Origin: Chlamydiota bacterium
GTDB taxonomy: Bacteria; Chlamydiota; Chlamydiia; Chlamydiales; Rhabdochlamydiaceae
NCBI GenBank assembly: GCA_013286595.1
Contig: JABDFI010000006.1
Coordinates: 1-58,540 of the forward strand
Reading direction: 5' to 3'
Length of the DNA stretch: 58,540 nucleotides
The number at the start of each line of letters is the position of its first letter. Positions within the stretch are counted from its first letter, which is position 1. Of the stretch, positions 8,019 through 18,271 are shown in pieces. Under the pieces are notes generated by a model. The model did not search any database. It saw only the letters and a list, made by a program, of their open reading frames with translations, and was not told where the DNA came from. The translations under genes were made by a program, and so were the position numbers.

Positions 8019-10627
8019 TGCTTTGCTTGCTCAAATGCTTGTGTCAACCCTTCTGGATGTTTACCACCAGCTTGAGCTTGTGTGTCCTTCCCTCCGCCAC
8101 TTCCTTGGATGCAGGTGGCGATTTCTTTAACGAGTTGTACTGCTTGAATACCGCGCTGAGCGAGATCTTGTGAGACGCGGGCGATCAGTTGGCATTTACC
8201 CTCTTCCTTGACGCCGATTAAAATGACACCTGAGGGCAGTTGTGAGGCTAAGTCATCGACAAGCTCGCGCACAAGTTCGGCGTCAATGGTGACCGTTCCA
8301 GTAATCAGGCGAATCGAGCCAATGGTTTGCGTTTGTTGGAGAAGATCCTTAGCCAGTTGCTTAAGACCTGCGCGTTTAAATTGCTTGAGCTGTTGTGTGA
8401 GTTGTTTATTCTCTTCCACTAAAGCTGTTGTCCTCTCTACGAGTTTTGAGGGTGAGATCTTAAAAAGATCAGCGGCGTGTTGAGAGATATCTTCGAGTTC
8501 ATACATGAAGTGCTCAGCCATTTTTCCCGTGAACGCTTCAATGCGTCGCACCCCAGCTGCTACACTGCCTTCTTTGGCGATTCTGAAAAGACCAATTGTT
8601 CCTGTTGCTTGAACGTGTGTGCCTCCGCAGAGCTCCTTTGAGTAATCGATATCAACCACGCGCACTTTGGAGCCGTATTTCTCGCCAAAAAATTGTTTGA
8701 TTTCCTGATGCGTTTGCGCTTCATCATAGGGAATTTCGAATGTGTTGACAGGCGTGTTGTTCCGAATTTTTTCATTCACGAGCTCTTCCAAATGGCGGAG
8801 CTCTTCTTTGGTCGGAGCTTTATGGTGATTAAAATCAAAGCGCAAACGGTTGGGTTCAACGAGAGATCCTGCTTGATGGATATGAGAGCCAAAAACGCGC
8901 TGCAATGCCCAGTGCAGAAGATGAGTTGCCGTATGATTATTGGCGATGCGGCATCGACGCTCATGATCAATTTTAGCTAAGATGACATCTCCTACTTTGA
9001 GAGCTCCTTGACTCAGCCGACCCACATGGGCTGTTAAGCCTGAATAAGGAGATTGGCAATCCGTGACGTGAAAAGTGGCTGTAGCGTGAGTCAGTCTACC
9101 TGAGTCACCAACTTGACCTCCTTTTTCAGCATAGAAAGGTGTTTGGTTTAAAATGATCGTGGCTTCTTGTCCTTCTTGAAGAGCTGAAACAAATGCGCCA
9201 TTCACAACGATGGCACTGACCTTGGCCTCCGCCTCTTCACACGTGTAGCCCACAAATTCTGTGGAGCCGTGTTGGGTGACAAAGTCTTTGTACACATTTT
9301 GTTGCACTTGTTGCCCTTCGACCACATGTGCGCTGCGTGAGCGTTCACGAGCTTGCTCTTCGAGCTGTTGATACGATTCTAGGTTGACTTGCAATCCGGT
9401 ATCTTTAGCAATGAGCAGAACTTCTTCAAGAGGAAATCCATAGGTATCTTTAAGTTTAAAAGCGTCTTCCCCGGTGATTTGCTTTAGGGAACTTGTTTGC
9501 GCTTTTTCAATGATCGTATTGAGAATGTTACCACCGCGCTTTAAGGTGCGGATGAACGATTCTTCTTCTAAGGTTAATACCTCGGCAATTCTGTTCTGCG
9601 CATTGGAAAGCTCTCGGTAATCAGTTCCCATTTCACCAACGAGTTTGGGCAAGATCTTTGCCAAAAAAGGATCTTGCAATCCAAGAGTGCGTCCGTATCT
9701 AACAGCACGTCGTATCAGTTTGCGCAAGATGTACCCACGCTCGACATTGCTGGGTTGCGCGCCATCGGCAATAGCAAAGGAAAGGGCGCGGATGTGATCG
9801 GCGATCACGTGAAAAGCTGGTGCAGAGGGGTGATCGGCGTGATAGGGTTTACCAGATACTTGCTCAATCTGAGCAATGAGAGCGCGCAGGACGTCGGTAG
9901 CAAATACAGATTCGACGCCTAAACACAGCGAGACGACGCGTTCAAGACCTGCGCCGGTATCGATCGATTGTTTGGGAAGAGGTTGAAACGCTCCTGCCTG
10001 ATCGCGGTTAAACTGCATGAAGACAAGATTCCAGAATTCTAAGAAACGGGTTCCGGCTTCATCTTCTTTTGGAGAAGTAGCAGATCCAAATTTATCTCCC
10101 TTATCGAAATATAGCTCAGAGCAAGGTCCGCAAGGTCCTGTATCTCCCATGGCCCAGAAGTTGTCCTTTTCTCCCATGCGCACAATTTTTTTCTCAGGGA
10201 CAATCTTTTTCCACAACTCAAACGCTTCATCGTCTTCTTGGAAGATGGTGATCCAGATCTTCTCCGGATCAAATCGAAAGACCTCAGTTGAAACCTCCCA
10301 AGAAAAAGCAATTGCTTCCTTTTTGAAGTAATCGCCGAAGGAGAAATTGCCCAACATTTCGAAGAAAGTGAGGTGGCGAGAGGTATGTCCAACATTGTCT
10401 AAATCGTTGTGCTTTCCCCCGACGCGGATGCACTTCTGTGAGCTTGCAGCTCTCGTATAATCTCGATGGCTTTTTCCTAAAAATACATCTTTAAATTGAT
10501 TCATTCCCGCATTGATAAATAGCAAAGTTGGGTCATCATGGGGGACTACAGAGGAGGAAGGGACAATGGCGTGCTGTTTATCTTTGAAGTACTTGAGAAA
10601 ATTTCTTCTAATCTCTTGTGAAAGCAT
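7997..10627 (-). CDS. alaS: Alanine--tRNA ligase
   Basis: Charges tRNA-Ala. The class II core is at the N-terminus ([15 protein letters not shown], then [15 protein letters not shown]), followed by the editing domain with its zinc ligands (HTATHLLH, and [13 protein letters not shown]) and the C-terminal DHHA1-type domain rich in glycine ([15 protein letters not shown]). The frame is open to 10669, but the protein begins like other AlaS at MLSQEIRR (ATG at 10627), giving about 876 residues, the normal length. Its 3' end overlaps mfd. Confidence 0.96.
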   Translation of the reverse strand: MLSQEIRRNFLKYFKDKQHAIVPSSSVVPHDDPTLLFINAGMNQFKDVFLGKSHRDYTRAASSQKCIRVGGKHNDLDNVGHTSRHLTFFEMLGNFSFGDYFKKEAIAFSWEVSTEVFRFDPEKIWITIFQEDDEAFELWKKIVPEKKIVRMGEKDNFWAMGDTGPCGPCSELYFDKGDKFGSATSPKEDEAGTRFLEFWNLVFMQFNRDQAGAFQPLPKQSIDTGAGLERVVSLCLGVESVFATDVLRALIAQIEQVSGKPYHADHPSAPAFHVIADHIRALSFAIADGAQPSNVERGYILRKLIRRAVRYGRTLGLQDPFLAKILPKLVGEMGTDYRELSNAQNRIAEVLTLEEESFIRTLKRGGNILNTIIEKAQTSSLKQITGEDAFKLKDTYGFPLEEVLLIAKDTGLQVNLESYQQLEEQARERSRSAHVVEGQQVQQNVYKDFVTQHGSTEFVGYTCEEAEAKVSAIVVNGAFVSALQEGQEATIILNQTPFYAEKGGQVGDSGRLTHATATFHVTDCQSPYSGLTAHVGRLSQGALKVGDVILAKIDHERRCRIANNHTATHLLHWALQRVFGSHIHQAGSLVEPNRLRFDFNHHKAPTKEELRHLEELVNEKIRNNTPVNTFEIPYDEAQTHQEIKQFFGEKYGSKVRVVDIDYSKELCGGTHVQATGTIGLFRIAKEGSVAAGVRRIEAFTGKMAEHFMYELEDISQHAADLFKISPSKLVERTTALVEENKQLTQQLKQFKRAGLKQLAKDLLQQTQTIGSIRLITGTVTIDAELVRELVDDLASQLPSGVILIGVKEEGKCQLIARVSQDLAQRGIQAVQLVKEIATCIQGSGGGKDTQAQAGGKHPEGLTQAFEQAKQWLATKK

Positions 10628-10725
10628 AGATCGGATCCGTAAAATAGAGAATGAGGTCAAAGTTACCATATTCGATGGGAAATGTCAAAATGACAATCGT
10701 TGAAACTGTGGCATTCTTTCTAAAT

Positions 10726-10745
10726 GCAAAGGATTGATCCTTTGC
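10726..10745. promoter_or_regulatory. Short perfect palindrome between alaS and an LRR gene
   Basis: GCAAAGGAT-TG-ATCCTTTGC is a perfect 9-bp inverted repeat in the intergenic space between the divergent alaS and the LRR gene at 10885. There is no T-run after it, and it is upstream of both genes, so an operator or a structure is more likely than a terminator. Function not known. Confidence 0.3.
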
Positions 10746-10884
10746 CTTCCAGGAGAATCCTCTAGATGACTAGTAGGAAATTGTATGAGTTTTTTTCTAC
10801 ATTTCTTTAATTTAAAAGGATAAATAGTAAAAAATGAAATTTTGAATACAATGTTAATCACAGTTGTAATTAGGAGATTTAATA

Positions 10885-11952
10885 ATGTCATTGTCCGGCT
10901 TAATTCCTTTAACTTTACAAGCGACAGCACAGCCAGAGTCTGTGCCTGCGCCTTCACAGGCTAAACCCAAACCCGCAACGACTGACATACAGGCTATCCC
11001 TAGCTCCGTTTTCGGACGGATATTAAGCTTCCTTCCTGCCCAACAAATAATTCGCGTCCATCATGTGTGCCGAGATTGGCGTAACCTACCTCTCGTCAAC
11101 GATGGTTGTCTAGATCTTTCTGGACTGCGCAATTTATCGGATAGCGACCTTAAAACCATTCTTGATAAAGCAAGTGGTACTCGCATTACATCTATCAATC
11201 TATTTGAATGCGAGAAAATCACAGATGCTGGCCTTGCGCATCTATCAAAACTCACATCTCTAATCTCACTTAATCTAAAGGAGTGCGGTAAGATTACAGA
11301 TGCTGGCCTTGCCCATCTAGTCACTCTCACATCTCTAATCTCACTTAATCTAAAGGGGTGCGATAACATCACAGATGCTGGCCTTGCCCATCTAGTCACT
11401 CTCACATCTTTAAGCTCACTTGATCTAAGTCGGTGCGAAAATATTACAGATGCTGGCCTTTCCAATCTATCAGAACTCACACTCTTAAGCTCACTTAATC
11501 TATGCTTTTGTAGAAACATCACAGATGCTGGCCTTGCCCATCTATCAAAACTCACATCTCTAATCTCACTTGATTTATATGGGTGCCATAACATCACAAA
11601 TGCTGGCCTTGCCAATCTAGTTACTCTCACACTCTTAAGCTCACTTGATCTAAGCGTGTGCGATAATATCACAGATGCTGGCCTTGCCAATCTATCAAAA
11701 CTCCCACTCTTAAGCTCACTTAATCTAAGCTGGTGTGATAAGATTACAGATGCTGGCCTTGCCCATCTAGTAACTCTCACATCTCTAAGTTCACTTGATC
11801 TAAGAGGATGTGATAATATCACAGATGCTGGCCTTGCCCATCTATCAAAATTCAAATCTCTACGCTTATTTCAACTGTATGCTTTGGATTACCTAGATGA
11901 GCCGGGGTTTACCTTTGATACTCGGCCAATAGCTTTTAAGGCGAAAAATTGA
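10885..11952 (+). CDS. F-box / leucine-rich repeat protein (9 LRRs)
   Basis: A 355-residue paralogue of the gene at 619. It has a 35-residue leader, an F-box-like segment (IPSSVFGRILSFLP, about 38-70) and nine 25-residue LRRs of the ITDAGLAHL type. TTAGGAG precedes the ATG by about 9 bases, in the leader shared by the family. A possible -10 (TACAAT, 10847-10852) is seen without a good -35. The frame ends after FKAKN, directly before a decayed copy of the C-terminal module that is intact in the gene at 27534, so this is a truncated but probably still expressed member. Confidence 0.82.
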   Translation: MSLSGLIPLTLQATAQPESVPAPSQAKPKPATTDIQAIPSSVFGRILSFLPAQQIIRVHHVCRDWRNLPLVNDGCLDLSGLRNLSDSDLKTILDKASGTRITSINLFECEKITDAGLAHLSKLTSLISLNLKECGKITDAGLAHLVTLTSLISLNLKGCDNITDAGLAHLVTLTSLSSLDLSRCENITDAGLSNLSELTLLSSLNLCFCRNITDAGLAHLSKLTSLISLDLYGCHNITNAGLANLVTLTLLSSLDLSVCDNITDAGLANLSKLPLLSSLNLSWCDKITDAGLAHLVTLTSLSSLDLRGCDNITDAGLAHLSKFKSLRLFQLYALDYLDEPGFTFDTRPIAFKAKN

Positions 11953-12082
11953 TTCCTGTCCAATAGCTCTTGTAAGCCAAAAGGGGGCGATCAATGGGAA
12001 AAAAGCATCGCTTTAATGATCTAGCACGGTTTAGGCTAGCTATGATCGAGGTGATCAAAAATCGCGTTCTCCCAGCTAAATG
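11953..12082 (+). pseudogene. Decayed C-terminal KGGDxWG module of the LRR gene
   Basis: After the stop of the LRR gene the DNA still encodes, in a shifted frame, P-K-G-G-D-Q-W and then, after another shift, an L-A-R-F-R-L-A-M-I-E-V-I-K-N-R-V-L stretch. It corresponds to the last 45 residues of the intact protein at 27534-28934. The stretch is no longer continuous with the LRRs and shows the truncation is secondary. Confidence 0.7.
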
Positions 12083-12098
12083 ATGTATACTACGCTCG

Positions 12099-12506
12099 CT
12101 AACAACGGAAAACATAGAAATTTGGCTTCTGATGTCCCTGAAGAGGGTCTAGCGTGTTCACAAAGGATGTAGCTAAAACAGAACCTAAGATACTCGAAGC
12201 TATACTCAATAAGGGCCCGCCGAAGCTGCAGGAGAATAGAGCAATGTGTCTTCCTAATAAGGATCGATCCATTCCATGCTGTTGAGCAAAAGAGGCGAGA
12301 AGAGGTCGTATTTTTGCTTCTATAAGTGATCCAATAGCAGCTATTACTCCTGCAATGATCCCCATTGCGGGATTGAAACCACTAATCACTGTCGTCACAG
12401 CACCTGAGATCAAGGCGCTTGTACCGGCTGTTTTCACTTCTTGGGGAAGGTCGTTATAGAATTTCTTTACGCTGTTTTCTAAGGATGTCCAAGTTGTTGC
12501 TGGCAT
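12099..12506 (-). CDS. Small hypothetical membrane protein with two hydrophobic segments
   Basis: A 135-residue protein I do not recognise. Hydrophobic, small-residue-rich segments at about 27-62 (ALISGAVTTVISGFN, then GIIAGVIAAIGSLIE) and 86-118 (ALFSCSFGGPLLSIASSIL) flank a charged linker (RPLLASFAQQHGMDRS). No signal peptide is seen. The bilobed hydrophobic profile loosely resembles chlamydial inclusion membrane (Inc) proteins, though in Incs the lobes lie closer together. It sits alone between an LRR tail and tkt. Confidence 0.55.
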   Translation of the reverse strand: MPATTWTSLENSVKKFYNDLPQEVKTAGTSALISGAVTTVISGFNPAMGIIAGVIAAIGSLIEAKIRPLLASFAQQHGMDRSLLGRHIALFSCSFGGPLLSIASSILGSVLATSFVNTLDPLQGHQKPNFYVFRC

Positions 12507-12644
12507 GAGCTTCTCTCTTTAAGTTTTCAAAAAATTATCGTTGTTTTGGATTAAATGATCATCTAAAAAATGAGGAAATCTTTCTAAAAAGTCGATGACA
12601 AGCGTATGATTTAAGCTTTGAAATATAAATGTGGAGAAAGCGAC

Positions 12645-14633
12645 ATGGATGCAGAGTTAAAAAAGCAATTGGGAAAGATTGCGAACACAGTCAGAGAACT
12701 CTCGATGGAAGCGGTGCAAAAAGCGGATTCGGGTCATCCTGGATTGCCGATGGGCTGTGCGGAGTTTGGTGCTTTTTTATACGGAGTTCTTCTACGTCAT
12801 AATCCCAAAAATCCCAAATGGCTTAATCGAGATCGGTTTGTCCTTTCAGCCGGGCATGGCTCGATGTTTCTGTATTCCCTTTTGCACTTAAGTGGCTTTG
12901 ATCTCTCTATGGATGAGATCAAGCGGTTTCGCCAGATACATTCTAAAACTCCTGGGCATCCTGAATATCATATTACGCCCGGAGTGGAAGCCACAACTGG
13001 CCCCTTGGGACAAGGAGTCGGAAATGCTGTCGGACAAGCGTTGGGCTTAAAGCTGCTGGGAGCGAGATTTAATAGTTCGGGATATCCGCTGTTTTCAGCG
13101 AAGGTTTATTGCTTAGCTGGAGACGGCTGCATCATGGAAGGGGTTTCCTCGGAGGCATCTTCATTTGCAGGTCATTTAGGGTTAGACAATCTCATCTTAA
13201 TTCACGATGCCAATAAGGTCACACTGGATGGCTTTTTAGCTGAATCCTGCTCGGAAGATACAAAAATGCGTTACCAAGCTTATGGTTGGGAAGTGTACGA
13301 GGTGGATGGTTATGATTTTGATGCGATGGAAAAAGTGTTTTTTCACCTGCGCGATCATCAGACGAAGCCCGCCTATGTGATGTTGCACACTGTGATCGGA
13401 AAAGGATCTCCTAACAAAGCCGGCACGCATAAAGTGCATGGTTCTCCTCTTGGCGTTGAAGAAGTGAAAGCCACTAAAAAAGCTTTGGGACTTCCAGAGG
13501 AAGAATTTTATGTGCCGCAATCAGTTCACAATTTTTTTGAACAAAAACTTCCTAAGGATGCCGCTCTCGAACAAAAATGGAAGGAGATGTTGCGCAACTG
13601 GTCTGAAGGCAAACCTGAACAGTATCAGATGTTCATGCAGATGGTAGAAAAGAGATTGCCTGCAGATCTCGAAGCTCAGCTTGCAAAAATTGAGATCAAA
13701 AATCCGATTGCAACACGCAGCTCTTCGCAAGTTATATTGAATACATTAGGTGAGATCTTGCCCCAATTGATTGGTGGGTCCGCTGATTTGTCCGGTTCGG
13801 ATATGACAATGATGAAAAAATTTCCTCTGATTGCCAAAGGGGACTTTTCTGGAAGAAACATCAAATACGGCATTAGAGAATTTGGGATGGCTACTGCAGC
13901 CGCTGGGTTAGCAGAAACTGACATGATCGTCCCTTACATTGGCACATTTCTGACGTTTTCCGATTACATGAGAAATGCAATTCGTTTAGCCGCGTTATCT
14001 CGAATTCAGGTGATCTATCAGTTCACGCATGATTCCATTTTCTTAGGCGAAGATGGCCCGACTCATCAGCCGATCGAACATTTAGCAGCCTTGCGCGCTA
14101 TGCCCTTTTTACGGGTGATTCGCCCAGCGGATAATCACGAAATGAAGATGGCATGGCTTGCTGCCTTGCGTTACCGAGGACCTACTGCCTTAGTGTTATC
14201 CCGTCAGGCTTTACCAGAAATCGCAGGATGCCGCGTTTCTTATGATCAAGGTATGGGAAAAGGGGCTTATATTGTCAAAAAGGAAGAGGGAAAACCCCAC
14301 TTTACACTCATCGCTACAGGTTCGGAATTATCGCTGGCCATGGATGTGGCAACAGCGCTTGAAAAAATTGGGAAATCAGTTCGCGTTATTTCGATGCCTT
14401 GCTGGGAAATTTTTGAAGAGCAGAGCGATGATTACAAGCGTCAAGTGATTGGTGGCGACTTGGGTAAACGCGTCAGCATCGAAGCGGCAGTGACCTTTGG
14501 ATGGTCGAAGTGGATTGGCCCAGAGGGGATCTCTATTGGCATGGAAACTTATGGTGAATCAGCGCCTCAAAGTGATTTAGCTGCAGAGTTTGGATTTAAT
14601 GTAGATAGCATCCTGGATCGTTTGCTTTCATGA
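12645..14633 (+). CDS. tkt: Transketolase
   Basis: Transfers two-carbon units between sugar phosphates in the non-oxidative pentose phosphate pathway, using thiamine diphosphate. Visible are the N-terminal ADSGHPGLPMG motif, the TPP-binding GDGCIMEGVSSEA segment (about residue 158) and the FGMATAAAGLA and LGEDGPTHQPIEH segments of the pyrimidine domain. A TTG start at 12618 is open, but ATG at 12645 follows GGAG by 8 bases, giving 662 residues. The stop overlaps the hemE start (ATGA), so tkt and hemE are one operon. Confidence 0.96.
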   Translation: MDAELKKQLGKIANTVRELSMEAVQKADSGHPGLPMGCAEFGAFLYGVLLRHNPKNPKWLNRDRFVLSAGHGSMFLYSLLHLSGFDLSMDEIKRFRQIHSKTPGHPEYHITPGVEATTGPLGQGVGNAVGQALGLKLLGARFNSSGYPLFSAKVYCLAGDGCIMEGVSSEASSFAGHLGLDNLILIHDANKVTLDGFLAESCSEDTKMRYQAYGWEVYEVDGYDFDAMEKVFFHLRDHQTKPAYVMLHTVIGKGSPNKAGTHKVHGSPLGVEEVKATKKALGLPEEEFYVPQSVHNFFEQKLPKDAALEQKWKEMLRNWSEGKPEQYQMFMQMVEKRLPADLEAQLAKIEIKNPIATRSSSQVILNTLGEILPQLIGGSADLSGSDMTMMKKFPLIAKGDFSGRNIKYGIREFGMATAAAGLAETDMIVPYIGTFLTFSDYMRNAIRLAALSRIQVIYQFTHDSIFLGEDGPTHQPIEHLAALRAMPFLRVIRPADNHEMKMAWLAALRYRGPTALVLSRQALPEIAGCRVSYDQGMGKGAYIVKKEEGKPHFTLIATGSELSLAMDVATALEKIGKSVRVISMPCWEIFEEQSDDYKRQVIGGDLGKRVSIEAAVTFGWSKWIGPEGISIGMETYGESAPQSDLAAEFGFNVDSILDRLLS

Positions 14634-15628
14634 ACTCTTTGTTGCTTGATGCTCTTGAGTGTAAAAATGTGCAGCGCCCTCCCGTGTGGTTGATGAGACA
14701 GGCTGGGCGCTACATGCCTCAGTATCGAGCTTTGCGTCAACATCACACGCTCTGGGAGATGTTCCATCGCCCTGATTTGGCTGCACAAGTGACGATGTTG
14801 CCCATCGATTTATTGGGTGTTGATGCTGCGATTTTATTTTCTGATATCTTAGTCATCGCAGAGTGTCTGGGACTTCACGTCGAATTTCCCGAAAAAGGGG
14901 GACCTCGCGTTATCCCTTCTCTTTCTACGAAAGAGCAGATCGACGCTCTTCCCCTCCTCAATGTGGCCAAGACATTAGACTATGTCATGGAAACCATCAG
15001 ACGCGTGCGAGGTCAACTCGATGTGCCGTTGATTGGTTTTTGCGGAGGCCCCTTTACTGTGGCTACCTACTGCATCGATCCCACCAGTAAAGAGAAGACG
15101 CTGGAATGGATAGAGAAAGATCCGATGAGTGTTCACACGTTATTAAAAAAATTAACGACCGTGTCGATTGAGTACTTAACTCTGCAAGTGCAAGCAGGTG
15201 TTCAAGTCGTACAGATTTTTGATTCGTGGGCCAATGTGTTATCCGACACCCACTTTCAAGAATTTTGCACGCCTTATCTCGAGCAGATGATTCGTGCGAT
15301 CAAGCCCTTGGTCCCCGTGATCATTTTTTGTCGCAATGCGAGCCAAAGGTGTCGAGAATTAAGCGCTTTGGTTCCTAGCTGTGTCAGCTGCGATGAGCAT
15401 ATGCCTTTAGCCGAGTTGAGAAAAAAAGTTCCTTATCCCATCGCTTTGCAAGGGAATCTCTCACCCGAACTGCTCAAACGCCCTTTACCTGAAATTCAGG
15501 AACACGTGGAGAATTTGTTGAGTGCCATGAAGGGAGATCGCGGCTTTATTTTCAATTTGGGACACGGTGTGCTGCCAGATATTCCTTTTGAACACGTGAA
15601 GTATTTGGTTCAACTGATCCAAGCTTAA
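14630..15628 (+). CDS. hemE: Uroporphyrinogen decarboxylase
   Basis: Converts uroporphyrinogen III to coproporphyrinogen III by four decarboxylations. The N-terminal signature PVWLMRQAGRYMPQYR holds the substrate-binding arginines, and the second signature GFCGGPFTVATYCI is present. Also seen: the catalytic-site DAAILFSDILV and the C-terminal NLGHGVLPDIP. At 332 residues it is of normal length. It overlaps tkt by 4 bases and is followed after 9 bases by the GNAT gene. Product would feed HemF and HemG, also in this window. Confidence 0.96.
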   Translation: MNSLLLDALECKNVQRPPVWLMRQAGRYMPQYRALRQHHTLWEMFHRPDLAAQVTMLPIDLLGVDAAILFSDILVIAECLGLHVEFPEKGGPRVIPSLSTKEQIDALPLLNVAKTLDYVMETIRRVRGQLDVPLIGFCGGPFTVATYCIDPTSKEKTLEWIEKDPMSVHTLLKKLTTVSIEYLTLQVQAGVQVVQIFDSWANVLSDTHFQEFCTPYLEQMIRAIKPLVPVIIFCRNASQRCRELSALVPSCVSCDEHMPLAELRKKVPYPIALQGNLSPELLKRPLPEIQEHVENLLSAMKGDRGFIFNLGHGVLPDIPFEHVKYLVQLIQA

Positions 15629-15637
15629 GAGGTCTGT

Positions 15638-16396
15638 ATGGTTACAGCTGCAAATACCCGTATCTATGTTAATCAAGGACATGGTGAGGTCCAGTTTCAC
15701 ACGGATGCAAACAATGCATTGTCTGTTGAGATCAGAACAAAAAATCTTTTCATGCGATCGGTGATGATGAACGACTTGGGACACATCACTTCTCTTTTTG
15801 GAAACCCACAAGTGATGGCCAAATTTGCCACGGGTCTGACGATAAATATGATGCAAGTATACGAGCGAATGAAGGTGTGGATCAAGCGATGGGCTGAACG
15901 AGATCCTTATAGTCCCATGGCTGTCTACCATAAAGACACTAATCAATTTGTAGGATTGATCTCGCTGGGACATGGAGATCGACCTGGTGAATCTGAGATA
16001 GCATTTCTTCAAGTTAGTCCCAATTGGAACAAAGGATATGGCTCTGAAGCGGCTAAGGCAATGGTTAAAGCTTTTGCACCGGCTACAGTCCGTGAAGGAT
16101 TCAAACTAGAAGGAAAACCCCTCACCAAGATTGTGGCTACGGCGCGTCCTGATAATCCAGCGAGCTGTAAAATTCTTGAGAAATTGGGGATGCATCTTGA
16201 TAAAAAAGAGCATAAGTTTGGAGCTCTTCGAAACCATTATTCTTTAGATCCCAATGCAGCTCAAGAAACAATCATTTGCACAGTATCTGCACTATTGCTG
16301 CAATGGTTAAACTGTTTCTCTATGACACTCTATTCGATGTACCGATCTTTAGCTACTTTGGGTGGTCGTGTCAGTTGTTCAGTTCAATCTGCTTAA
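15638..16396 (+). CDS. GNAT-family N-acetyltransferase (RimJ/RimL-like)
   Basis: The core (about residues 30-200) reads as a GNAT fold: SVEIRTKNLFMR at the start, a beta-4 strand (SEIAFLQVSPNWNKGYGSEA) leading into the acetyl-CoA pyrophosphate loop, and the late ATARPDNPASCKILEKLGM motif typical of the RimJ/RimL branch. Substrate unknown. AGAGG lies 6 bases before the ATG, and the gene directly follows hemE. The C-terminal 45 residues are hydrophobic and cysteine-rich and do not look like the family; the stop TAA is immediately followed by the end sequence (GAGGCAATT) of the short inverted-repeat element, so the tail may have been altered. Confidence 0.8.
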   Translation: MVTAANTRIYVNQGHGEVQFHTDANNALSVEIRTKNLFMRSVMMNDLGHITSLFGNPQVMAKFATGLTINMMQVYERMKVWIKRWAERDPYSPMAVYHKDTNQFVGLISLGHGDRPGESEIAFLQVSPNWNKGYGSEAAKAMVKAFAPATVREGFKLEGKPLTKIVATARPDNPASCKILEKLGMHLDKKEHKFGALRNHYSLDPNAAQETIICTVSALLLQWLNCFSMTLYSMYRSLATLGGRVSCSVQSA

Positions 16397-16445
16397 GAGG
16401 CAATTATTACACAGGTGGGGACAAGGACACGCAGTGCTTCATCCC
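16397..16445 (+). repeat. Partial inverted-repeat element end plus shared 30-bp repeat
   Basis: GAGGCAATT directly after the GNAT stop equals the left tip of the element at 24896. The following stretch GGGGACAAGGACACGCAGTG is repeated at about 17996-18025, beside the IS remnant. This suggests parts of one small mobile element now separated by the ankyrin gene. Confidence 0.5.
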
Positions 16446-16525
16446 CAATTTTCTAGGATCTACTCTCGTGGGCGTATTTTGGTGAGATGTTAGCCTCAAC
16501 CCCTACCCTCCCGAACGCGTACCTC

Positions 16526-17635
16526 TTAAACGAAGTAATGGAGGGAATAAGCGCTTTTTTTTGTAAGCAATAAAAGCGCGTCATTATAGTTTTTTGCATG
16601 CGCATCTTCGTCTAAGAGGATTGGACTAATAACATTATCAAGTATGCGTTTTTCAGCTTCGCTATGATTAAATGTTATAAATTCAAGAGGACTTTTACGG
16701 TCTGGACTTAAGATATCCGTACGAGCGCCATGATCTAGGAGCAATCTAATAGAATCAATATCTCTTCTTAAACAAGCAATATGTAATGGAGTCAATCCAA
16801 ATTTATTAATTGCGTTTACATCAGCCCCTCTTTTAATTAATTCCTTTGTTAGCTCGATATTGGGTATATTTAAACGATTAAAGTCAGCGTCAAAAAAGGT
16901 ATATCCTTTAGCAATAGTCATGTGCAAAGGTGTATTATTATTGGACTTGTCTTTCACGCTTAAAGCATCTTGAGAACTATGTTGGATGAGTGCCAGGGCA
17001 GTTTCATTTTGTGCATTGGCAATAGCCCAATGCAGCGCTGTATTTCCATAAACACCATCCTGTCCTTGAATACTCAAATTGATGCCGTGTTTCTGTAATA
17101 TGGGAATAAATTTTGCAGAGCCTGTTTTTCCAATCAGGTGGACAATCGTTTCGCCGGTCTGATAGCGTACAGTTCCATCAGGTGCTACTTTTGTAGTAGG
17201 ATAGTTGAGCAATTCTTCTCTTCCAGTAATTCTCTCTTCAAATTGTTGCAAGTGCTCAGGAGTGATTTCTCCTCCGTAAATTAGGTCCATTAAAGGTTTT
17301 TGGAATTCGTGCAACTTAACTAATTCTTTTTGCGAAAGAGGCTGTTCTGATTTTTTAGATATACTTGAACTTGTAGGGGATTGTGGAATTTCTTTATGTG
17401 TTAATGGGTCAGAAGACGATTTAGGAGGGGGTGCATTGAAAATATTTTTTGTAACCAGCATTGGAATTGAATCTTCACTTTTTTGAAGCCCCCCTGCACC
17501 TGGTTTTTCAGATGGTTGTGGCGGGATGACTTCTTGTGATGGTATAGCTTTGGTTTTGGTGGTGGGGGCAGGACCTCTGATGATGGTCCATAACATTGGG
17601 GCGATCTGGGTAAACTGGTTAACGAAAAATGTCAT
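16526..17635 (-). CDS. Ankyrin-repeat protein, possible secreted effector
   Basis: A 369-residue protein. The first 60 residues contain a hydrophobic patch and then a proline/serine/lysine-rich linker (TTKTKAIPSQEVIPPQPSEK). Residues about 190-312 hold three clear ankyrin repeats (GNTALHWAIANAQNETALAL, NNTPLHMTIAKG, FGLTPLHIACLRRDIDSIRL), and a degenerate one follows (RKSPLEFI). Ankyrin proteins bind other proteins; in amoeba symbionts they are common secreted effectors, but the target here is unknown. ATG at 17635 is preceded by AGGAT at 7 bases. It is monocistronic, next to an IS remnant. Confidence 0.82.
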   Translation of the reverse strand: MTFFVNQFTQIAPMLWTIIRGPAPTTKTKAIPSQEVIPPQPSEKPGAGGLQKSEDSIPMLVTKNIFNAPPPKSSSDPLTHKEIPQSPTSSSISKKSEQPLSQKELVKLHEFQKPLMDLIYGGEITPEHLQQFEERITGREELLNYPTTKVAPDGTVRYQTGETIVHLIGKTGSAKFIPILQKHGINLSIQGQDGVYGNTALHWAIANAQNETALALIQHSSQDALSVKDKSNNNTPLHMTIAKGYTFFDADFNRLNIPNIELTKELIKRGADVNAINKFGLTPLHIACLRRDIDSIRLLLDHGARTDILSPDRKSPLEFITFNHSEAEKRILDNVISPILLDEDAHAKNYNDALLLLTKKSAYSLHYFV

Positions 17636-17737
17636 CGTTTTATCCTGTTAAATATGATTAATATTATTTATATAATATTAATTTTATCTATTTTATTATT
17701 TATTGTAAATTTTTTTGCAACTTTGTAGCCGTTAAAT

Positions 17738-18115
17738 TAAAATGTCACCTTTCCGTTAAATAGAAATGTCACTTTTGTTAACCAAAAGTAATTGGTACTT
17801 AAGAGGTGACAAGAATGGAAGGACGCTTTTTATGAGTAATAAGGAGCTAAGTCATTTAGCAGTAATGACAAAGCTGCATGAAAGACGGTTAACAATATCG
17901 CAAGCATCTGAATATTTAGGACTTAGCAATAGGCAGGTCAAACGGCTCTCTAAACGATTAAGAACGGGGCGAAAGGGCTGATTTCCAGGCAGGTGGGACA
18001 AGGACACGCAGTGCTTCGTTCCCCCCGTATGAGGCAAGCGGCAAGAACCCGAAAATCGACAGAACTTTCATTTCGAAAGAGATCTAAAGTCGAGCTAATT
18101 TTGCAATTACCTCAA
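17738..18115 (+). mobile_element. Remnant of an IS element (ISNCY/IS481-like left end and transposase N-terminus)
   Basis: Two tandem copies of a terminal motif (CCGTTAAAT..AATGTCACYTTT) at about 17730-17775 precede an ORF of 71 residues whose centre (LTISQASEYLGLSNRQVKRL) is the helix-turn-helix of an ISNCY-type transposase. The frame stops at 17981, but in another frame KGLISRQVGQ continues the transposase-like reading for a few residues before similarity ends. At 18098-18113 TTTTGCAATTACCTC matches, with one change, the tip of the short inverted-repeat element. The catalytic domain is absent, so the element is dead. Confidence 0.65.
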
Positions 18116-18271
18116 TAGTCTCAACGATAGAATCATTATCTCCTCCATATGCTACTAACAGATGGCAGAAATGAAACGCTCCTTGGTATTGATTGATGAG
18201 GAGCTCCACCATCTGTGATGTTTTGGAACCATCATAGATCAAGTGATTTTAGAGTTGTGAACTTTGATAGA

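Noticed and set aside
7837-8130. 97-codon plus-strand hydrophobic frame
   Set aside because: Fully antisense to the well supported mfd/alaS junction.
12507-12644. tRNA genes or structured RNAs in the intergenic gaps
   Set aside because: I looked for cloverleaf-like patterns and the TTCRANNC box in the main gaps and saw none I could support; a covariance-model scan would be needed to exclude them.
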